Assembly (NCBI GenBank): GCA_002104945.1
Contig: MCFH01000068.1
Span: 1 to 64,000, forward strand
Source: Piromyces finnis
Taxonomy: Eukaryota; Neocallimastigomycota; Neocallimastigomycetes; Neocallimastigales; Neocallimastigaceae
Length of the DNA stretch: 64,000 nucleotides
Direction of reading: 5' to 3'
Below the pieces are notes generated by a model. That model was not told the origin of the DNA, searched no databases, and saw only the letters and a program-made list of their open reading frames with translations. This document shows positions 10,827 through 24,099 of this stretch, in pieces. Position numbers and translations under genes: made by a program. The number at the start of each line of letters is the position of its first letter. Within the stretch, counting starts at the first letter, position 1.

Positions 10827-11325
10827 TGCCCTCCTTCTAATGTCATGAATATTAGTGGATTCATGATAATTTATTTAAATAATGTTTTATTCATTTGATG
10901 TGGAAGGAAATTTAAATAAATGAAATAGTTAGTCATTCCTCCCTCAAATGATTAAAATGACTTAAGAAAGTAATAAAGATAAGTCATAAGCTTAAAGTCA
11001 TTATATAAATATTTAATAAATTTTAATTTATAGAATAGTTAATTATATTAAAATTGGAATCATGTATTTTATAATTAATGTAACTTTATTAAATAGAATA
11101 ATTATTTATTAATTGATTTAAAAATTATAAATACTCGAAATTAATTCAACAATTGAATTTTTGGAGAAATCATTAAGCTTTATAACTCTATTTAATGATT
11201 AATAAAATATTTGATTAATAAAATGTATTAATAAATTTATTAATAAATAAAAGTATTACAATAAAACATAATTTATATTAATTTAATAAGTAGGGTTAGG
11301 GCATTCTGACCTAACTTACCTCAAT
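10827..11325. other. AT-rich 3' non-coding region of Gypsy-D
   Basis: Lies between the chromodomain end and the putative LTR. Contains a short hairpin (GTTAGG..CCTAAC, near 11294-11314). No coding sequence seen. Confidence 0.5.
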
Positions 11326-13600
11326 TCATCTTAAATCCTTAACATCTAATGTCGGATTCCAAAAGACATTGAATGTGGTTTGTCTGGAAACTTTTTGTGG
11401 AAATCTTTCAGTAACTCGGGGCATGTATGTCTTCTGCGTTTTCCCATGAGCGATCTTCAGCAGGATATCTTTTCCAATCAACAAGATACTGAAGTACTCC
11501 GTTGTTAATTCTAGAATCCAATATTTCATTTACTTCATACTCTAGTTCATCGTTTACTAAAATGGGAGGCGGCTTCTGGATGTCTCGGTTTTCAAAGGTA
11601 TTCTCAATATAGGGCTCGAGATTAGATATATGGAAAATGGGGTGTCTTAACTTGAAATTTTGTTATTCCAAGCATTCAATAATTTCATATGGTCCTGATT
11701 TTCTAGGGTCTAACTTCTTCACATTTGTTTTTCCTTTGGGATAGAGTAACCATACTTTGTCATCTACATTTAAACTGGGAGGCTCTTGTCTTTTTCTATC
11801 AGCATATTTTTTAAATTTTTCTTGAGCTTCTTTCATATTTTCCTTGAGTTTGTCAAGTGTAGTACCAATGTCGCATACAACTTTCTCCGCTTCTGGAACT
11901 AAAGATGTTATTGGAAGGTCGATTAAAAATTCTGGATTATACTTTAAATTAGCCTCGAAAGGTGACATTTTAATAGATTCCTGAATAGCATTGTTATAGG
12001 CAAATTCTGCGAGTGAGATATACGAACTCCAGTCAGAATGTTTAATGTTAGTGAAGCACCTGAGATACTGTTCAATTATACTATTAAGTCTTTCTGTTTG
12101 CCCATCAGTCTGTTGGTGATAAGCAGTTGAGAGTTTGGATTCACAGTGTAGCAGCTTACAAAAATGTTGAAAGAATTTAGAATTAAATTGTCTACCGCGA
12201 TCTGATATGATTTCATTTGGAATACCATGTAATCTAAATACATTATCCAAGATAAGTTGCGCAGTTTCTTCAGCTGAGGGAAGCTTTCTAAGTGGAATGA
12301 AATGTTCCATCTTCGATAATCTATCCACCACTGTTAGGATAGCGGAATAATTGTTCGATTTTGGTAGATCTGTAATGAAATCAAGAGATATTGACGACCA
12401 TTACTTTTCAGGTATTGAGAGTGGTTGAAGAAATCCATATGGTTTATTTTTGCTGTTTTTGTTTCTATTACATGTATCACATGAATTTACGAATCTGCGT
12501 ACATCCCCCCTCAGACTCTTCCACCAAAAGTTTCTACTAAGTTCGAGAGTTTTTCTAATACCAAAATGACCGGAAGAAGGGGAATTATGGTGGGATTGAA
12601 GAATTTCAACACGAAGAACTTAATGTAAATCCTAAGATTGTAAAGAAGAATGCCATCCTTGAAAGTTAAAGGGGAATTGGGGAGATTAAGCCTTCTGGTG
12701 TTGTTGGTAGAATTAAAGTAAGGATCAGAAGGTAAGGCTGAACGAATCCTCTCTAATAGAGAACTATCACTTAAAGAGATAACAAACGATATGCTAGTGA
12801 AATTGGAAGAATTAAGAATTGAACCTGAATTAGTAACTTTATGTTCGTAATCAGGTCTACGAGATAAGCAATCAGCTCTATTCTTTGAACCAGGTTTGTA
12901 TTTAATAACAAAATCAAAACGAGAGAAGAAGATACTCCAACGAATATGACGTTGGGAAAGATGATCTGGTTTACGCTCAAAAAGAAGATTACGATGATCG
13001 AAGAAGACAGTAATTTGGTGAATTGCACCTTTAAGGTGATGTCTCCAGATCTGGAAGGCTTCTTTGATAGCAAGGAGTTCCTTGTCGTAGATTGGGTAAT
13101 TACATTCGGCGTTGGTTAAAGCTCTCGAGAAGAAAGAAACAGGATGAAGAGAACCATCAAATTTCTGAAGAAGTACACTACCGATAGCGAAGTTACTAGA
13201 ATCAGATTCGATGATAAAAGGCTTGTTCGGATCGGAATGGCGAAGAAGACTGGCCGAAAGGAAAGCATTTTTTAAATTGTTGAAAGCTGAGACGGCATCT
13301 GAGTCCATAATGAAAGGAACATTTTTCTTTAACAATCGAGTCAAGGGTGAAGCGATTTTTGAAAAATTCTTTATAAAACGCCTGTAGTAGTTACAAAGAC
13401 CCGTGAATTGTTGGATGTTTTTGGTATTTTGAGGAAGAGGCCAATTAAGAATGGCGTCTACTTTATTCTTTTACATTGATATTCCAAAACCAGAAAGATG
13501 GTGACCAACAAAATCAATTTCAGGGACATCGAATTCACATTTTTCAAGTTTAGCATAGAGGTTATTCTTGAGAAGACGTTCGAGAATTAAGCGAACATGC
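11326..13600 (-). pseudogene. Gypsy-D pol, 5'-truncated (RT end, RNase H, integrase, chromodomain)
   Basis: Read right to left from the LTR that cuts it at 13600. It has the end of the RT thumb, RNase H (FIIESDSSNFAIGSVLLQ near 13200; YDKELLAI near 13090), then a frameshift near 12620 in the integrase zinc region. A TAA near 12404 precedes the integrase core: first catalytic D in LDFITDLP, second in IISDRGRQF, and E in QTDGQTERLN. A chromodomain follows at about 11420-11560 (YEVNEILDSRI then QYLVDWKRYP) in another frame. At least three lesions plus the truncation. gag and protease are lost. Chromovirus-like by its C-terminal module. Confidence 0.85.
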
Positions 13601-14256
13601 TGTCAAAATCACAATTCATGAAATTTGACATTTCATGAAATTTCATAATTTTGAAATTATTAATTAAATTAATTAAAATATTAATTTAATAATATTTTAC
13701 TAATAATAGTTTATTTAATATAAATATTAATTGGAAACCTATTTATTATCCGGAGATAAATAGTGTAACAATAAATTAATATTAAACAAACCAATTAGTA
13801 AAATAAGATTCATTTAAATAATTATTAATATTATTTTTAACAACTTATTAATATCGATATTTAAAGAAAATTATATTTTTATTATTATTATTATTATTAT
13901 ATTTTATTAATATTTATATTTATATTATTATACATGTATGTATGACTAAAAATATTATTATTATACTTTATTAATATCTATATTATATTAAAAATGAAAA
14001 TATAAATAAGTTGAACAAAGAACAACTCTAATAAGTTCTTTGTGAGATTATTATACTCATTTTTATATAGTAAATTCAATAATTAAAATTGATAATTATC
14101 ATTTATTTATATTATAAAAATTAAATAAAATAATTCTTAAAAAAAACTATATCTATTATTCTTTTATTTATAAAATTTTATTATTTACTATATAATTAAG
14201 CCTATCCTAACCTAGTAGACTTAATTATAACTATAAATCAACTATAATTCTTGACA
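13601..14256. repeat. X-family LTR, copy 1
   Basis: 656 bp with TGTCAA..TTGACA ends. It matches, inverted, 38315-38961. It interrupts Gypsy-D at 13600, but flanks CATGC and AAAAT do not match, so one side has been lost or rearranged. The 59 bp to its right (14257-14315) are unassigned. Confidence 0.7.
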
Positions 14257-14315
14257 AAATAAAATATACTCATAACGTTAATAAAATTTTCTCAAGTGTA
14301 ACGAATATTGATAAT

Positions 14316-14807
14316 TGTAAAAGGTTTTATTATATTTTAGTTAATAAGTTAAATATCAAAGTTAATTTAGTTATTACCTCTCTATACGAGTTAATAACTA
14401 AATAAAGTTTTATAAAAAATAATAAAAGAACTAAAATAAATATTATAGCACAAAAATTAATATATAAACAAATAAATATTAATATGAAATATTATCTACT
14501 TAAATAATTATTTATAATTATTATCTTTTATTTATTAATTATAATTATATACATTGATTATTATTATAGTTATTAATTTACTTTAATACTAACGCTAAAG
14601 TATTTAACGTTAGTTTAAACTATACTATTTACCTATAATAGTTTATTTACTAAACCACTTGATTGGGTGAAGAAAATAAACTTTTTATTTATTTAATAAC
14701 CATTAATATATGGTTATGCATATTTCTGGCCAATAAATGTTAACCAGAATATATGGTTTCAATTGAAATATTTGTGGGCAAACTTATGGCCACAAATATT
14801 TCTTACA
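14316..14807 (-). repeat. 3' LTR of Gypsy-C copy 1
   Basis: 492 bp, TGTAAAAGG..TTCTTACA in plus orientation, adjoining ATGCCCCCCTAAG. The minus-strand CTTAGGGGGGCAT is the polypurine tract also found before the 3' LTR of copy 2. The outer flank is ATAAT. Confidence 0.9.
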
Positions 14808-14828
14808 ATGCCCCCCTAAGAAGAAAAC

Positions 14829-17417
14829 CTAGGCAGGGTTTTGGACACTAACCATGAATTCCTGGTAACATTTATCTTGGAATTCTTTTAACAACTTATC
14901 ATAATGGGCACTTTTGTCAATGACATCGGCATTAACCCACTCTTGTCTAAAGTCACTAAAGGTAGCTAAGTACTGGTAGACATCCTTTTTTCTTCTGGCA
15001 CTAAGGATCTTAATGATTTCTACTTCTTGCCAGGGTAAGTCTGCAACTTTTACTCTAGCAGCGCTACCATACGGCTTATGCCTATTGTCCTTCTGAGTAC
15101 AACATATGGTACAAGCTTTAATATATCCCGCAACGTCATCCATCATTTTAGGCCAATAGTAGTTTCTTACTATCAGGTCATATGTCTTATCCTTACCCAG
15201 ATGACCTGCTGTTTCGCTATCGTGGTTAAGTTTAATGATTGTATCTCTTAATACCTTTGGCACATATGTGCAATCCGGAGCATCCTTCCTTAAAATCAAC
15301 CCATTTATTTCTAACCACTTCTTCTTGATGAGCTTGTGGCCTCTCTTTGCGTTAAGGCCTTCTTTAATTTCCCTTGCTAGCTCATCAGTGTTGTAAGCTT
15401 GTTTGAGTTCCCCTACAAAGCTTACTTCTAACACCGCATAGCACTCTTCTTCCATGGGTGGAAACTCCTTTACTTGTTCTGGACGGAGGAGACTAGTTTT
15501 TTCCATCTCCAGTTGTACCTTTCTGGAGATACCATTCTTGATAGTATATCGGCTCTACCATTCATTTTCCCTGGCCGATATATTATTTCAAAGTTGTACG
15601 CAGCGAACAGGTCTTTCCATCTTGCCTGTCTTGCTGTCAACAACTGAGGTTTAGTGGCGAACAGGAGGTTCCTGTGGTCGCTGTAAACCAAGACCTTGTG
15701 TTTCGCACCCATTAGTAGGTGTCGCCACTCAATGAAAGCATTTCTAATAGCCAACAACTCCTTTTCCGTGATAGAGTAGTTGATCTCTGCTTTCGTAAGC
15801 TTCTTAGAGTAGTAGTACACAGGGTGTAGTTCATTGTAATCACCAAGTTGTGACAGTACACCACCAACTGCGTAATTACTAGCGTCACACTCCACGATAA
15901 ACTGACGTTCATGGTCAGGATAGGCTAATACTGGTGGAGCTAACAACATTTCATTTAACTTTTCGAACGCCTGCACACGTTCTTCATTCCATAGGAACTG
16001 CAACTTCTTGAACGTCATAGAATAGAGTGGTCTTGCTATTTTGGAGAAGTCCTTAATGAATTTCCTATAATAGTTACAGAACCCCAGGAAGGACTGTAAT
16101 TCCTTTATGTTAGTTGGTTGAGGCCAACTAGCTACAGCTTTTAATTTCTCTGGATCAGTTTTAATTCCGTACCTTCCTACGACGTGACCCAGGAATGCAA
16201 GTTCGTCCTTGTGAAACTCGCACTTTGCTAATTTAGCTACTAGACGGTTGTCTATTAGCTTTTGTAGGACTCGTTTCACATGTCCCACATGTTCTTCAAG
16301 TGTTTTGGAGTATATGATGATATCATCCAAGTACACTTGGCAACAGTCATTGATTTCCTCTGCTAATACAGTATTGATAAATCCTTGGAATGTGGCAGGT
16401 GCATTGGTCAAACCAAAGGGCATTACCAGATATTCATAATGGCCGAACTTGGTTGAGAATGCAGTCTTGTATTCGTCACCCTCGCGAATACGCACAAGGT
16501 TGTAGGCAGACTTCAAATCCAGCTTGGAGAAGATAGTTGCACCTTTCATGGCTTCGAATACCTGACTTATTAGTGGTAGTGGGAAGGAATTACGTACTGT
16601 TACTTTATTGAGACGCCTGTAGTCAGTACATAGACGTCTTTCACCACTTTTCTTGGGCACAAACAAGACGGGATATCCTGCAGGACTTTCTGACTTCCTT
16701 ATGAAGCCCTTGGCAAGATTTTCCTCTTTATATTCCTTCAACGCTTTTTCTTCTTCTGGGTTGAATGGATATATAGGGCCCTTATGAAGACTCGCATCAG
16801 GTTCCAGGTCGATTTTACAATCGTAGAGGCGGTGCTCTGGTAGCTGATTAGCTATGTCTTCGTTGAATGCTTCCTTGAAATCATGGTAATATTTTTCCAC
16901 AATTTCTTCTAGTGTAGGTTGGTTTTTGGGTAAGTTTTCTTCTTTGCCAACCCTACGTAAACGTGATTTCCATCTGACTTTCATATGTCAACCCTCCGGA
17001 ATTGCGATTTTTCTCTAAGTACACACTTGGTGCCAACCCTACTGAAACACAACTTTTATCTAAGTTGAATTTTCGAAACAACCCTCCAGAAACTTGGTCT
17101 TCAGGGACTACTGGTTTTTTGTGACTACCATTACCAACGATCTCCGCTTCAATGTTTTCGATAGTAACAGTTACTACAGGCTTTCTAGCTTCTGTATGGG
17201 TAACTGTTGTAATGGGACTTATTTGAGCACAGTAGTAGATATCACCACCCTGGGTTCCATAACCAATAGTGTGTCCCTTTTGTATATTGTCATCTACCAC
17301 AAAGTACCTGACTTGAGCGTTTTTATCATAACCCCTGTAGATGTAGTGCTCATCCATAAAGCCCAAGCCTACTATTATTATTTCTGGCATGTTATCCGAC
17401 AAATGACAACTTGTATT
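14829..17417 (-). pseudogene. Gypsy-C copy 1: end of protease region, RT, RNase H, part of integrase
   Basis: Continues the gag-protease at 29067-30802, from which it is separated by Gypsy-B. Order on the minus strand: end of protease region (SCHLSDNMPE), linker with SGGL/SVGL repeats, RT (YRRLNKVTVRNSFPLPLI; YLDDIIIYS near 16330), RNase H (FIVECDASNYAVGGVLSQ), integrase zinc region (HDSETAGHLGKDKTYDLI..CTICC) and the chromo-like tail. Frames change near 16960 and near 15525 (1-bp loss relative to copy 2). The integrase catalytic core is gone: EVEI is joined to IKILSARRKK at about 15020, removing roughly 0.9 kb relative to copy 2. Confidence 0.88.
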
Positions 17418-17788
17418 TGTAACGAAATATTATAATAATAAACACACACACTCTAATGTATCAAATATATATGTATTTTTTTTAATAATGTTTATTTATT
17501 AAATTTATTATTATAATACGACTAACTCGCTAGGTCAGTGTATTATCAAACTAAAGACGAAACAAAAAAACTAATTTTTATTAATTATTAATAAAAACAC
17601 TAAAGAACTATTTTATCTTTCTTATTCTCTCTTTTATACATGAAAATTATTTTTATTTTTTTAATACAATTTGATAAGTGAATTAATTACTTAATGATTG
17701 GTTATAAAAATATAATTATGAAATTTTCATTAATCTAACCTTAATGATTTTCTAGTCTAACCCTTATCATTAGATATACCTCATTACA
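17418..17788 (-). repeat. 3' LTR of Gypsy-B
   Basis: 371 bp, TGTAACGAAATA..CTCATTACA, followed by AGCTCCTCCTCTAAA, the complement of a purine-rich tract. It appears identical to 28696-29066. Confidence 0.93.
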
Positions 17789-18193
17789 AGCTCCTCCTCT
17801 AAATTCGGATTCCAGACGAATTTATAAGCTAATAATTTTTTTTTTTTTTTAAATAGGCAGTTGACTTCATATGAGAATTAAAAGGTGTGGTACAATGGTC
17901 GAGTAGTTGGCAATAAACTAGAAGGTTGTGGGTTCGAAGTCGGGGTTGGTAGAGTAACTTTGATGTAAGGCGGGTTGGCGCCAAGACTAAAGTATGTCCA
18001 ACAAGTACTAGAGGTTTCATAGGCAAGGTTCCAATATGGCCGTTTGATAGTACTTGTTCTTGGTACGCTTGTAAGTCCAGTAAATCCCTATGGGAGCTTC
18101 GCCAAAACGGTATCGGTTAAGTTTATTCTAAAAATTGATATTCCCTCATTTGTGTCTAAAAATTAATGAAAATTAGTTAATTTTATTATTATT

Positions 18194-18223
<30 letters not shown>
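17789..18223. repeat. Gypsy-B 3' non-coding region with tRNA-like insert S3
   Basis: Between the polypurine tract and the chromodomain. Plus-strand TGGTCGAGTAGTTGG (17896) and GTGGGTTCGAAGTC (17929) are spaced like the A and B boxes of a Ser/Leu-type tRNA. About 170 bp of more GC-rich sequence follow, to about 18120. Candidate tRNA-derived SINE lying between two T-rich runs (17838-17851 and 18196-18226). Gypsy-E, otherwise similar, lacks this insert. Confidence 0.5.
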
Positions 18224-18228
<5 letters not shown>

Positions 18229-18505
18229 GGGTCTTGTTGAATTCTCTTAGCTTTGCTGGACAGTTCAGATTTTCTTCGGGTTCCCATGAGGCTTCTGAAA
18301 TAGGATATCCTTTCCATTTGATCAAGTACTGAGTTTTGTTATAGCGTCTTCTTTTGTCCAGAATTTCTTCTACTTCGTATTCCTCCTCTTCGTTTATAAT
18401 GACAGGTGGTGGAGGTTGAACTTTTCGGTTTGTACTTTTCCCTTCGAAGTAAGGCTCGAGAGATGATTTATGGAATACCGGATCAATCTTCATGTTACCA
18501 GGGAG
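18224..18505 (-). CDS. Gypsy-B polyprotein C-terminus with chromodomain (distal exon-like part of a split gene)
   Basis: In-frame continuation of the Gypsy-B pol after the nested Gypsy-[20 protein letters not shown], a Pro-rich spacer, then a chromodomain ([17 protein letters not shown] then [19 protein letters not shown]). Chromodomains in this position usually bind modified histones and guide integration into heterochromatin. The upstream half lies at 24708-28624. It can no longer be joined, because Gypsy-A sits between the parts. Confidence 0.9.
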
Positions 18506-19108
18506 TGTAATGGCGACACAGAAAGAATAGATTAGGATATCTATTCTATTACAATAACACAAAATTTGAAAAATAAAATAAAAAATTGTTTTATAAAATA
18601 TCTTTTATTATAATAGAATTTTAATAATAACAATTACATCGATAAAATGATGAAAAATATCTTCTATTTATATTTTTCCTAAATACATTTATATTATATT
18701 ATAACTATTTATTTCTTATATATTATTATTTAAAATCTACACTAAAATCTTAATTATTAATAAATATTTAAACTATAACTATTTTTAGTAAAATACAATT
18801 GGCAATTCAAATTAAGTACTATTTAATTTGAATATGTGCCCATGTATTATTGATATATTAATCATTTATTATTTATCTATTTCTATAAAAAAACAATACT
18901 AAAACTAGGGATTTAAATTGAGAATATTAATTTACTTGTTAAACATTAAAAATAAATTAATAATTTATTTTGTTTTAAACTTTAATTATTAATAAATAAA
19001 TTATGTCTCATTTTCTTTTTCTGAATATAATTTGTGTAACTTAAACAATAATACTTGTGGCTTAAGTTACATTAAAGATATCAAACAGAGGCGTTTGATA
19101 TCTTTACA
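18506..19108 (-). repeat. 3' LTR of Gypsy-A
   Basis: 603 bp from TGTAATGGCGACAC to GATATCTTTACA (plus orientation). The outer end carries an inverted repeat (AAAGATATCAAAC..GTTTGATATCTTT). Confidence 0.95.
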
Positions 19109-19144
19109 ATCTCTCTCTCTAAGTCGAGCTCCTGCGAGATTAAT

Positions 19145-22100
19145 TTATAAGGAATCTTTTCTCGAAGGAATTTCAATTAAAAATGGTTGGTATCTGTGCT
19201 TGATTAGATTACCAACTTTATTCTTTCTAATTTTCATGGAGGAGTCGTTCGACTTATATTTTGACTTTTTAGAGTTTCTTTCAAACTCTTGTATTAATTG
19301 TTTATCTGGAATCTGATCTTCAGAAATCCAAGTGGATTTGTCAAATCCTTTCCATGATAACTTATAAAATGTTTCACCATTAACAGATTTCATCTTTTCA
19401 ATTTTCTCTGGAATTTTTTCAATTAAATCTTTGTTAAGGTGAATGTTCCTCTTCCTACGATTAGACCTGTCGTTAAACTCGTTTTCAAAGTATGGTTCTA
19501 ACAATGAGACATGAAAGACTGGATGACATCTCATTGTCTTTGGAAGTTTCAATTTGAAAGCGAGAGAACTAACTTTTTCAATTATCTCAAATGGACCAAG
19601 CATTTGAGGTGCTAATTTTTTCTTTAAGTTAGTTCCAGGAGAATCTTTCAATAACCATACCTTCTTTCCCACTTCGAACTCTGGAGGAATCATTCTTTTC
19701 ATATCGGCATATTTCTTATATGTTTCTTTTGCTTTTTCTAAATTTTCTTTTAATAATTTAAAGTTTTCATTCATATCAATTACTCTTTGTTCAGCTCTAC
19801 TAGGTCTATCATTAGCTGGAATTTCTAAGCTGAACTTTGGATGAAAACCATAATTAGCAAAGAATGGGGATTGATTTATAGATTGTTGTAAAGTATTATT
19901 ATATGCAAATTCAACAAATGGGATAAGATCAACCCAGTTATTCTGCTTTTTATTTATAAAACAACGGAAATATTGTTCTAATATGCCGTTCACCCTCTCC
20001 GTTTGACCATCTGTCTGCGGATGGTTGGCAGTTGATAATGAATGATTGATATTAAGAAGGTCACAAAGTCTTGACCAAAAGTCAGAAGTAAATTGCGAGC
20101 CTCTATCAGAAATGATGGAATCAGGAAGACCATGCAAACGGAAGACATTAGCAATAAAAGCATCAGCAGCAATCGAAGCAGTAGGAAGACAACGTAAAGG
20201 AATGGCGTGAGCAAATTTAGTAAATCTATCGACAACAACCATGAGAGTTGTCATATCTCTGGACTTAGGAAGATCAACAATAAAATCAATAGAAATATCA
20301 GACCAGGGCCTACTAGGAGTGTCCAAAGGGGATAACAATCCATAAGGCTTATGTCTGGGGACTTTGGATTTGCAACAAGTCACGCAAGATTTAATAAAGG
20401 ATTTAACATCTGAATGAAACCTTGGCCACCAAAAGTTTCTGGAAATCAGTTCAGTGGTTTTCTTAATACCGAAATGACCAGCAGCAACAGAATCATGATG
20501 AAGTTCCAAAACTCTTGTCCTAAGAGATTTAGGAACATAAATAAGATTATTATATAACAAAAATCCTTCGTTATCAATAATAACTTTATCAATATTTTTA
20601 ATAGGTGCATTACATGCAGAACCATTCATTTTAAATTGGACAATAGAATTATACAAATCGTCATTTTTAAGTTCTAATAAAATAGAATCGATTAACGGTT
20701 TGTTATCGCTATGATGAAACGAAATAGTAAGACAAGAAACATCAGAATTAATATTATTCTCTACATGGTCACTTCTACGAGACAGGATATCAGGCTTACC
20801 GGATTTCTTTCCAGCTCTATAAATGAGTTTAAAATCAAATCTGGATAAGAACAAATTCCATCTAATTTGTCTCTGAGATAACATTTCAGGTTTTCTAGGA
20901 AATGTTAAGTTCTTGTGATCAGTATAAATTATGAACGGATGGCGTGCACCTTCTAAATAATGACGCCATTCTTCAAGAGCAACTACAATAGCTAAAAGTT
21001 CCTTGTCATATATAGGATAGTTTCTTTGACAACTCGTCAAACTTTTAGAAAGAAATGCAATAGGATGTAATTTGCCATCAAATTCTTGAGAGAGAATAGC
21101 ACCGACAGCATAATTACTAGCATCAGTTTCTACAATAAATTGATTATTACTATCCGCATGTTTCAGAATAGGAGCTGACGTGAACAGAGTTTTTAATAAA
21201 ATAAAAGCGTCCTGATCTTCTTTCACCCAGTTAAAAACAACATTTTTTCTAGTGAGTTTGTGAAGAGGGTTTGCAATTTTAGCAAAGTCTTTAATAAAAA
21301 TTCTGTAATAGTTGCATAAACCAATAAAAGACTGAACCTCTTTAACATTCTTGGGAACCGGCCAATCGAGAATTGCTTTAACTTTATTCTCATCCATTTG
21401 CAACCCATCTTTTGAAATGACATAACCAAGAAAAGTGGTTTTCTCAACATCAAACTCACATTTTTCTAATTTAACATAAAGATTATTTTCAAGTAGTTTC
21501 TTAAGTACCTTTTTAACATGCTCATGATGTTCTTCGATATTATTAGAATAAATAAGAATATCATCAATATATGAGATAACAAAATCGTCTAAATAGTCAC
21601 TAAGGACATCGTTAATGAAGTGTTGAAAAGTTGCAGGTGCATTCTTTAATCCAAAAGGCATAACCAGATATTCAAAATGTCCATATCTAGTACGAAAAGC
21701 CGTTTTTTATTCATCACCTTCTTTAATACGAACAAGATTATAAGCGGATTTAAGGTCTAATTTAGTAAAAATCTTAGCATTTTTCACCCTATCCAAAAGG
21801 TCACTTATTAAAGGTAAAGGATATGAATTACGAATTGTAATATTATTCAACCTTCTATAATCAATACAAAGTCTTAAGGAACCGTCCTTCTTTTTAACAA
21901 ACAAAATTGGGGCACCAGCAGGAGACGATGATTTCCTAATAAAACCTTTATTTAAATTATCATCAATATACTTTTTAAGTTCCTCTCTTTCAACTTCAGT
22001 TAATGGATACAAGGGTCCATAAAATAAAGTTGAATCATCCTTAAGTTTGATTTCACAATCATAAGGTCTATGAGGAGGTAACACTTCACAATTTTTTTCG

Positions 22101-23692
22101 TTAAACACTTCACTAAATTCTAAATATTGGGTTGGTACGGCGACCAATTTATCTTTATTAATATTCTTTTCATTATTATTATTACTACATGATTCATTAT
22201 CATTATTACATGTTTCATTAATTTTCGTTACAATACATTTAACTTTTTTATTAAAACTAATATATTCATCATCGCTGTCATCTTCATCATTAATGGTTCT
22301 AACAAGGCGGCCTTTAACATATTCTTTTTCTTCATGGTTTGGGACGGAGGGATCTACTTTCGGTTTTTTGGTTAAGCTTCGGTCGAGAACATCGTGATCT
22401 AATTGATCATTCTTGGACTTCTTTCTTGGTTTTCTTTTTCTTTTACCTTTGTTACAGTGTCTGGCACAATAACCAGAAATAAAAGCGATTTTCTTAGAGT
22501 CATAGAAAGCATTTGTATTATGCTTCTTTATCCACGGCAAACCAAGAATAACATCAACACCGGGGACTTGTAATCCATAAAGTTGAATTACTTCGAAGTG
22601 ATTTTTGCAACGGAGCATGCACTTCTCAGTCCTTTCCCAAACACTAACAACTCCATCACTAACACCAGATACACGGAATGGTTCTACTTTTTCCAAATTA
22701 ATACCAAGGTCTTCAGCAAGACTTGGATTAATGAAATTTAATTCAGAACCGGAATCAATTAAAACCTTAATTTTAACTTCCGAAACTTCATTGGTACTCA
22801 AGTAAAAATCCACAAGATTTAAATCACTTTTCACTCCCTTGACTCCAACTTTGTAAATTTTTGGATTAACAATTTTTGGAGTCCCTTCTTTAACAATTCT
22901 TAACACTTTTCTGGGCTTTACTCTATTAGGACAATTAAATTTTAAATGTCCCGGTTGTTTACAAAGAAAACATAACCCTTTTTTCTTTTCTTCTTCAAAG
23001 TTATCTATGTTTTCATTGTAATTTTTACTTGATCCTTGAATATTCACATACCTTTTTCGTTTATTCTCTCTACTAATTTTAAATACATCCACATCCATAG
23101 GATCATTAGCCCTTCTACCATTAAAATAAAATTCACTTAAAGAATTCCTTTTCATCATATCTTCAACTAGAATAGTTGAAGAAATCAATTGTTCAATTGA
23201 AGTTGGGTTTGATTCAATGAAAGCCAACTTCTCCCTAAGTGGTGGTAATAAACCTTTCAGAAACATGTAGATTTTTGCGCTATCATTAAAGCTTGAATTT
23301 TGGCTAATACGTTGAAACTCGGTAATGTAATCTAATACCTGACCAAGTTTCCTTTGGCGAAGATTATCTAATTTTCCGTTAGCTACAACGGTATCGTATC
23401 TATAACTGCCAAAATTAGCCTTCAACCTATCTACAAATTCATCATAATGGTTTAAAACCCCACTATTATTCTTCATCAACACTGAAGCCCATTCCAAAGG
23501 TTTACCAGAGAAGTATGATATAACGAAGTCGACCTTGACTCGATCTGTATTGTACAGTGTCGGTCGAGTACGAAATACCAACTCCACTCTAGTTAAAAAT
23601 CCATCTAATTCACGTTGTTTACCAGAGAATATCGGTGGAGCATTAATAATGTTCCCCGAGTTCCCGGAAACACCCACATTCCTATCACCCAT
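19145..23692 (-). pseudogene. Gypsy-A gag-pol polyprotein, one nonsense codon
   Basis: Full-length gag-protease-RT-RNase H-integrase polyprotein of a chromovirus-like element. The first ATG is at 23692 (MGDRNVGV); the frame stays open a little upstream without an ATG. Capsid-like gag, a CCHC knuckle ([14 protein letters not shown] near 22975), protease ([12 protein letters not shown] near 22760), RT ([27 protein letters not shown] near 21560), RNase H (FIVETDASNYAVGAILSQ), integrase zinc region (HHDSVAAGHFG..CVTCC), core residues in DFIVDLP, ISDRGSQF and QTDGQTERVN, and a reduced chromodomain (FYKLSWKGFDKSTWI). The only lesion seen is TAA at 21707-21709, where relatives have Tyr in GDEYKTAF. 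Confidence 0.93.
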
Positions 23693-23734
23693 TTCCAAAT
23701 TCAAATTTTCAAATTCACTAATTAAACCCTCCAA

Positions 23735-24099
23735 CTTACTAAAATAAATAAAATGTTTTCTTACTACTATTTCAAGTAAGTAATTTTTTTTTTTTTTTAA
23801 TTATTTATAAAAAATAATTTTAGTATATCTAACAATACAAAAGTTATTCAGACGCGTTCTGCAAAAAGCAGTGTCGAACAAGTTTTGTACTACTAATCAA
23901 TCCTTAATGGTTATTCTTGGTCCTTTCTTCCCACTCGGCGGCGGTAGATTCAATTTCAACCCAGTAGTTATTCCTTCTTTTTTCTTCTTTTAATCGGCGG
24001 TAGACTCAATTTCAACTCAGTAGTTATTCCTTCTTTTTCTTCTTTTACTCGGCGGTAGATACCCTAACGTATTCTTGGTTTTCGTTAGGTAATTGTTAT
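23735..24099 (-). other. Gypsy-A leader with tandem repeat
   Basis: Non-coding region between the 5' LTR and gag. It has a tandem repeat of about 66 bp (23936-24062, two full units and part of a third), each with CGGCGGTAGA, TCAATTTCAAC and CAGTAGTTATTCCTTC. No primer-binding site could be identified with confidence. Confidence 0.7.
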
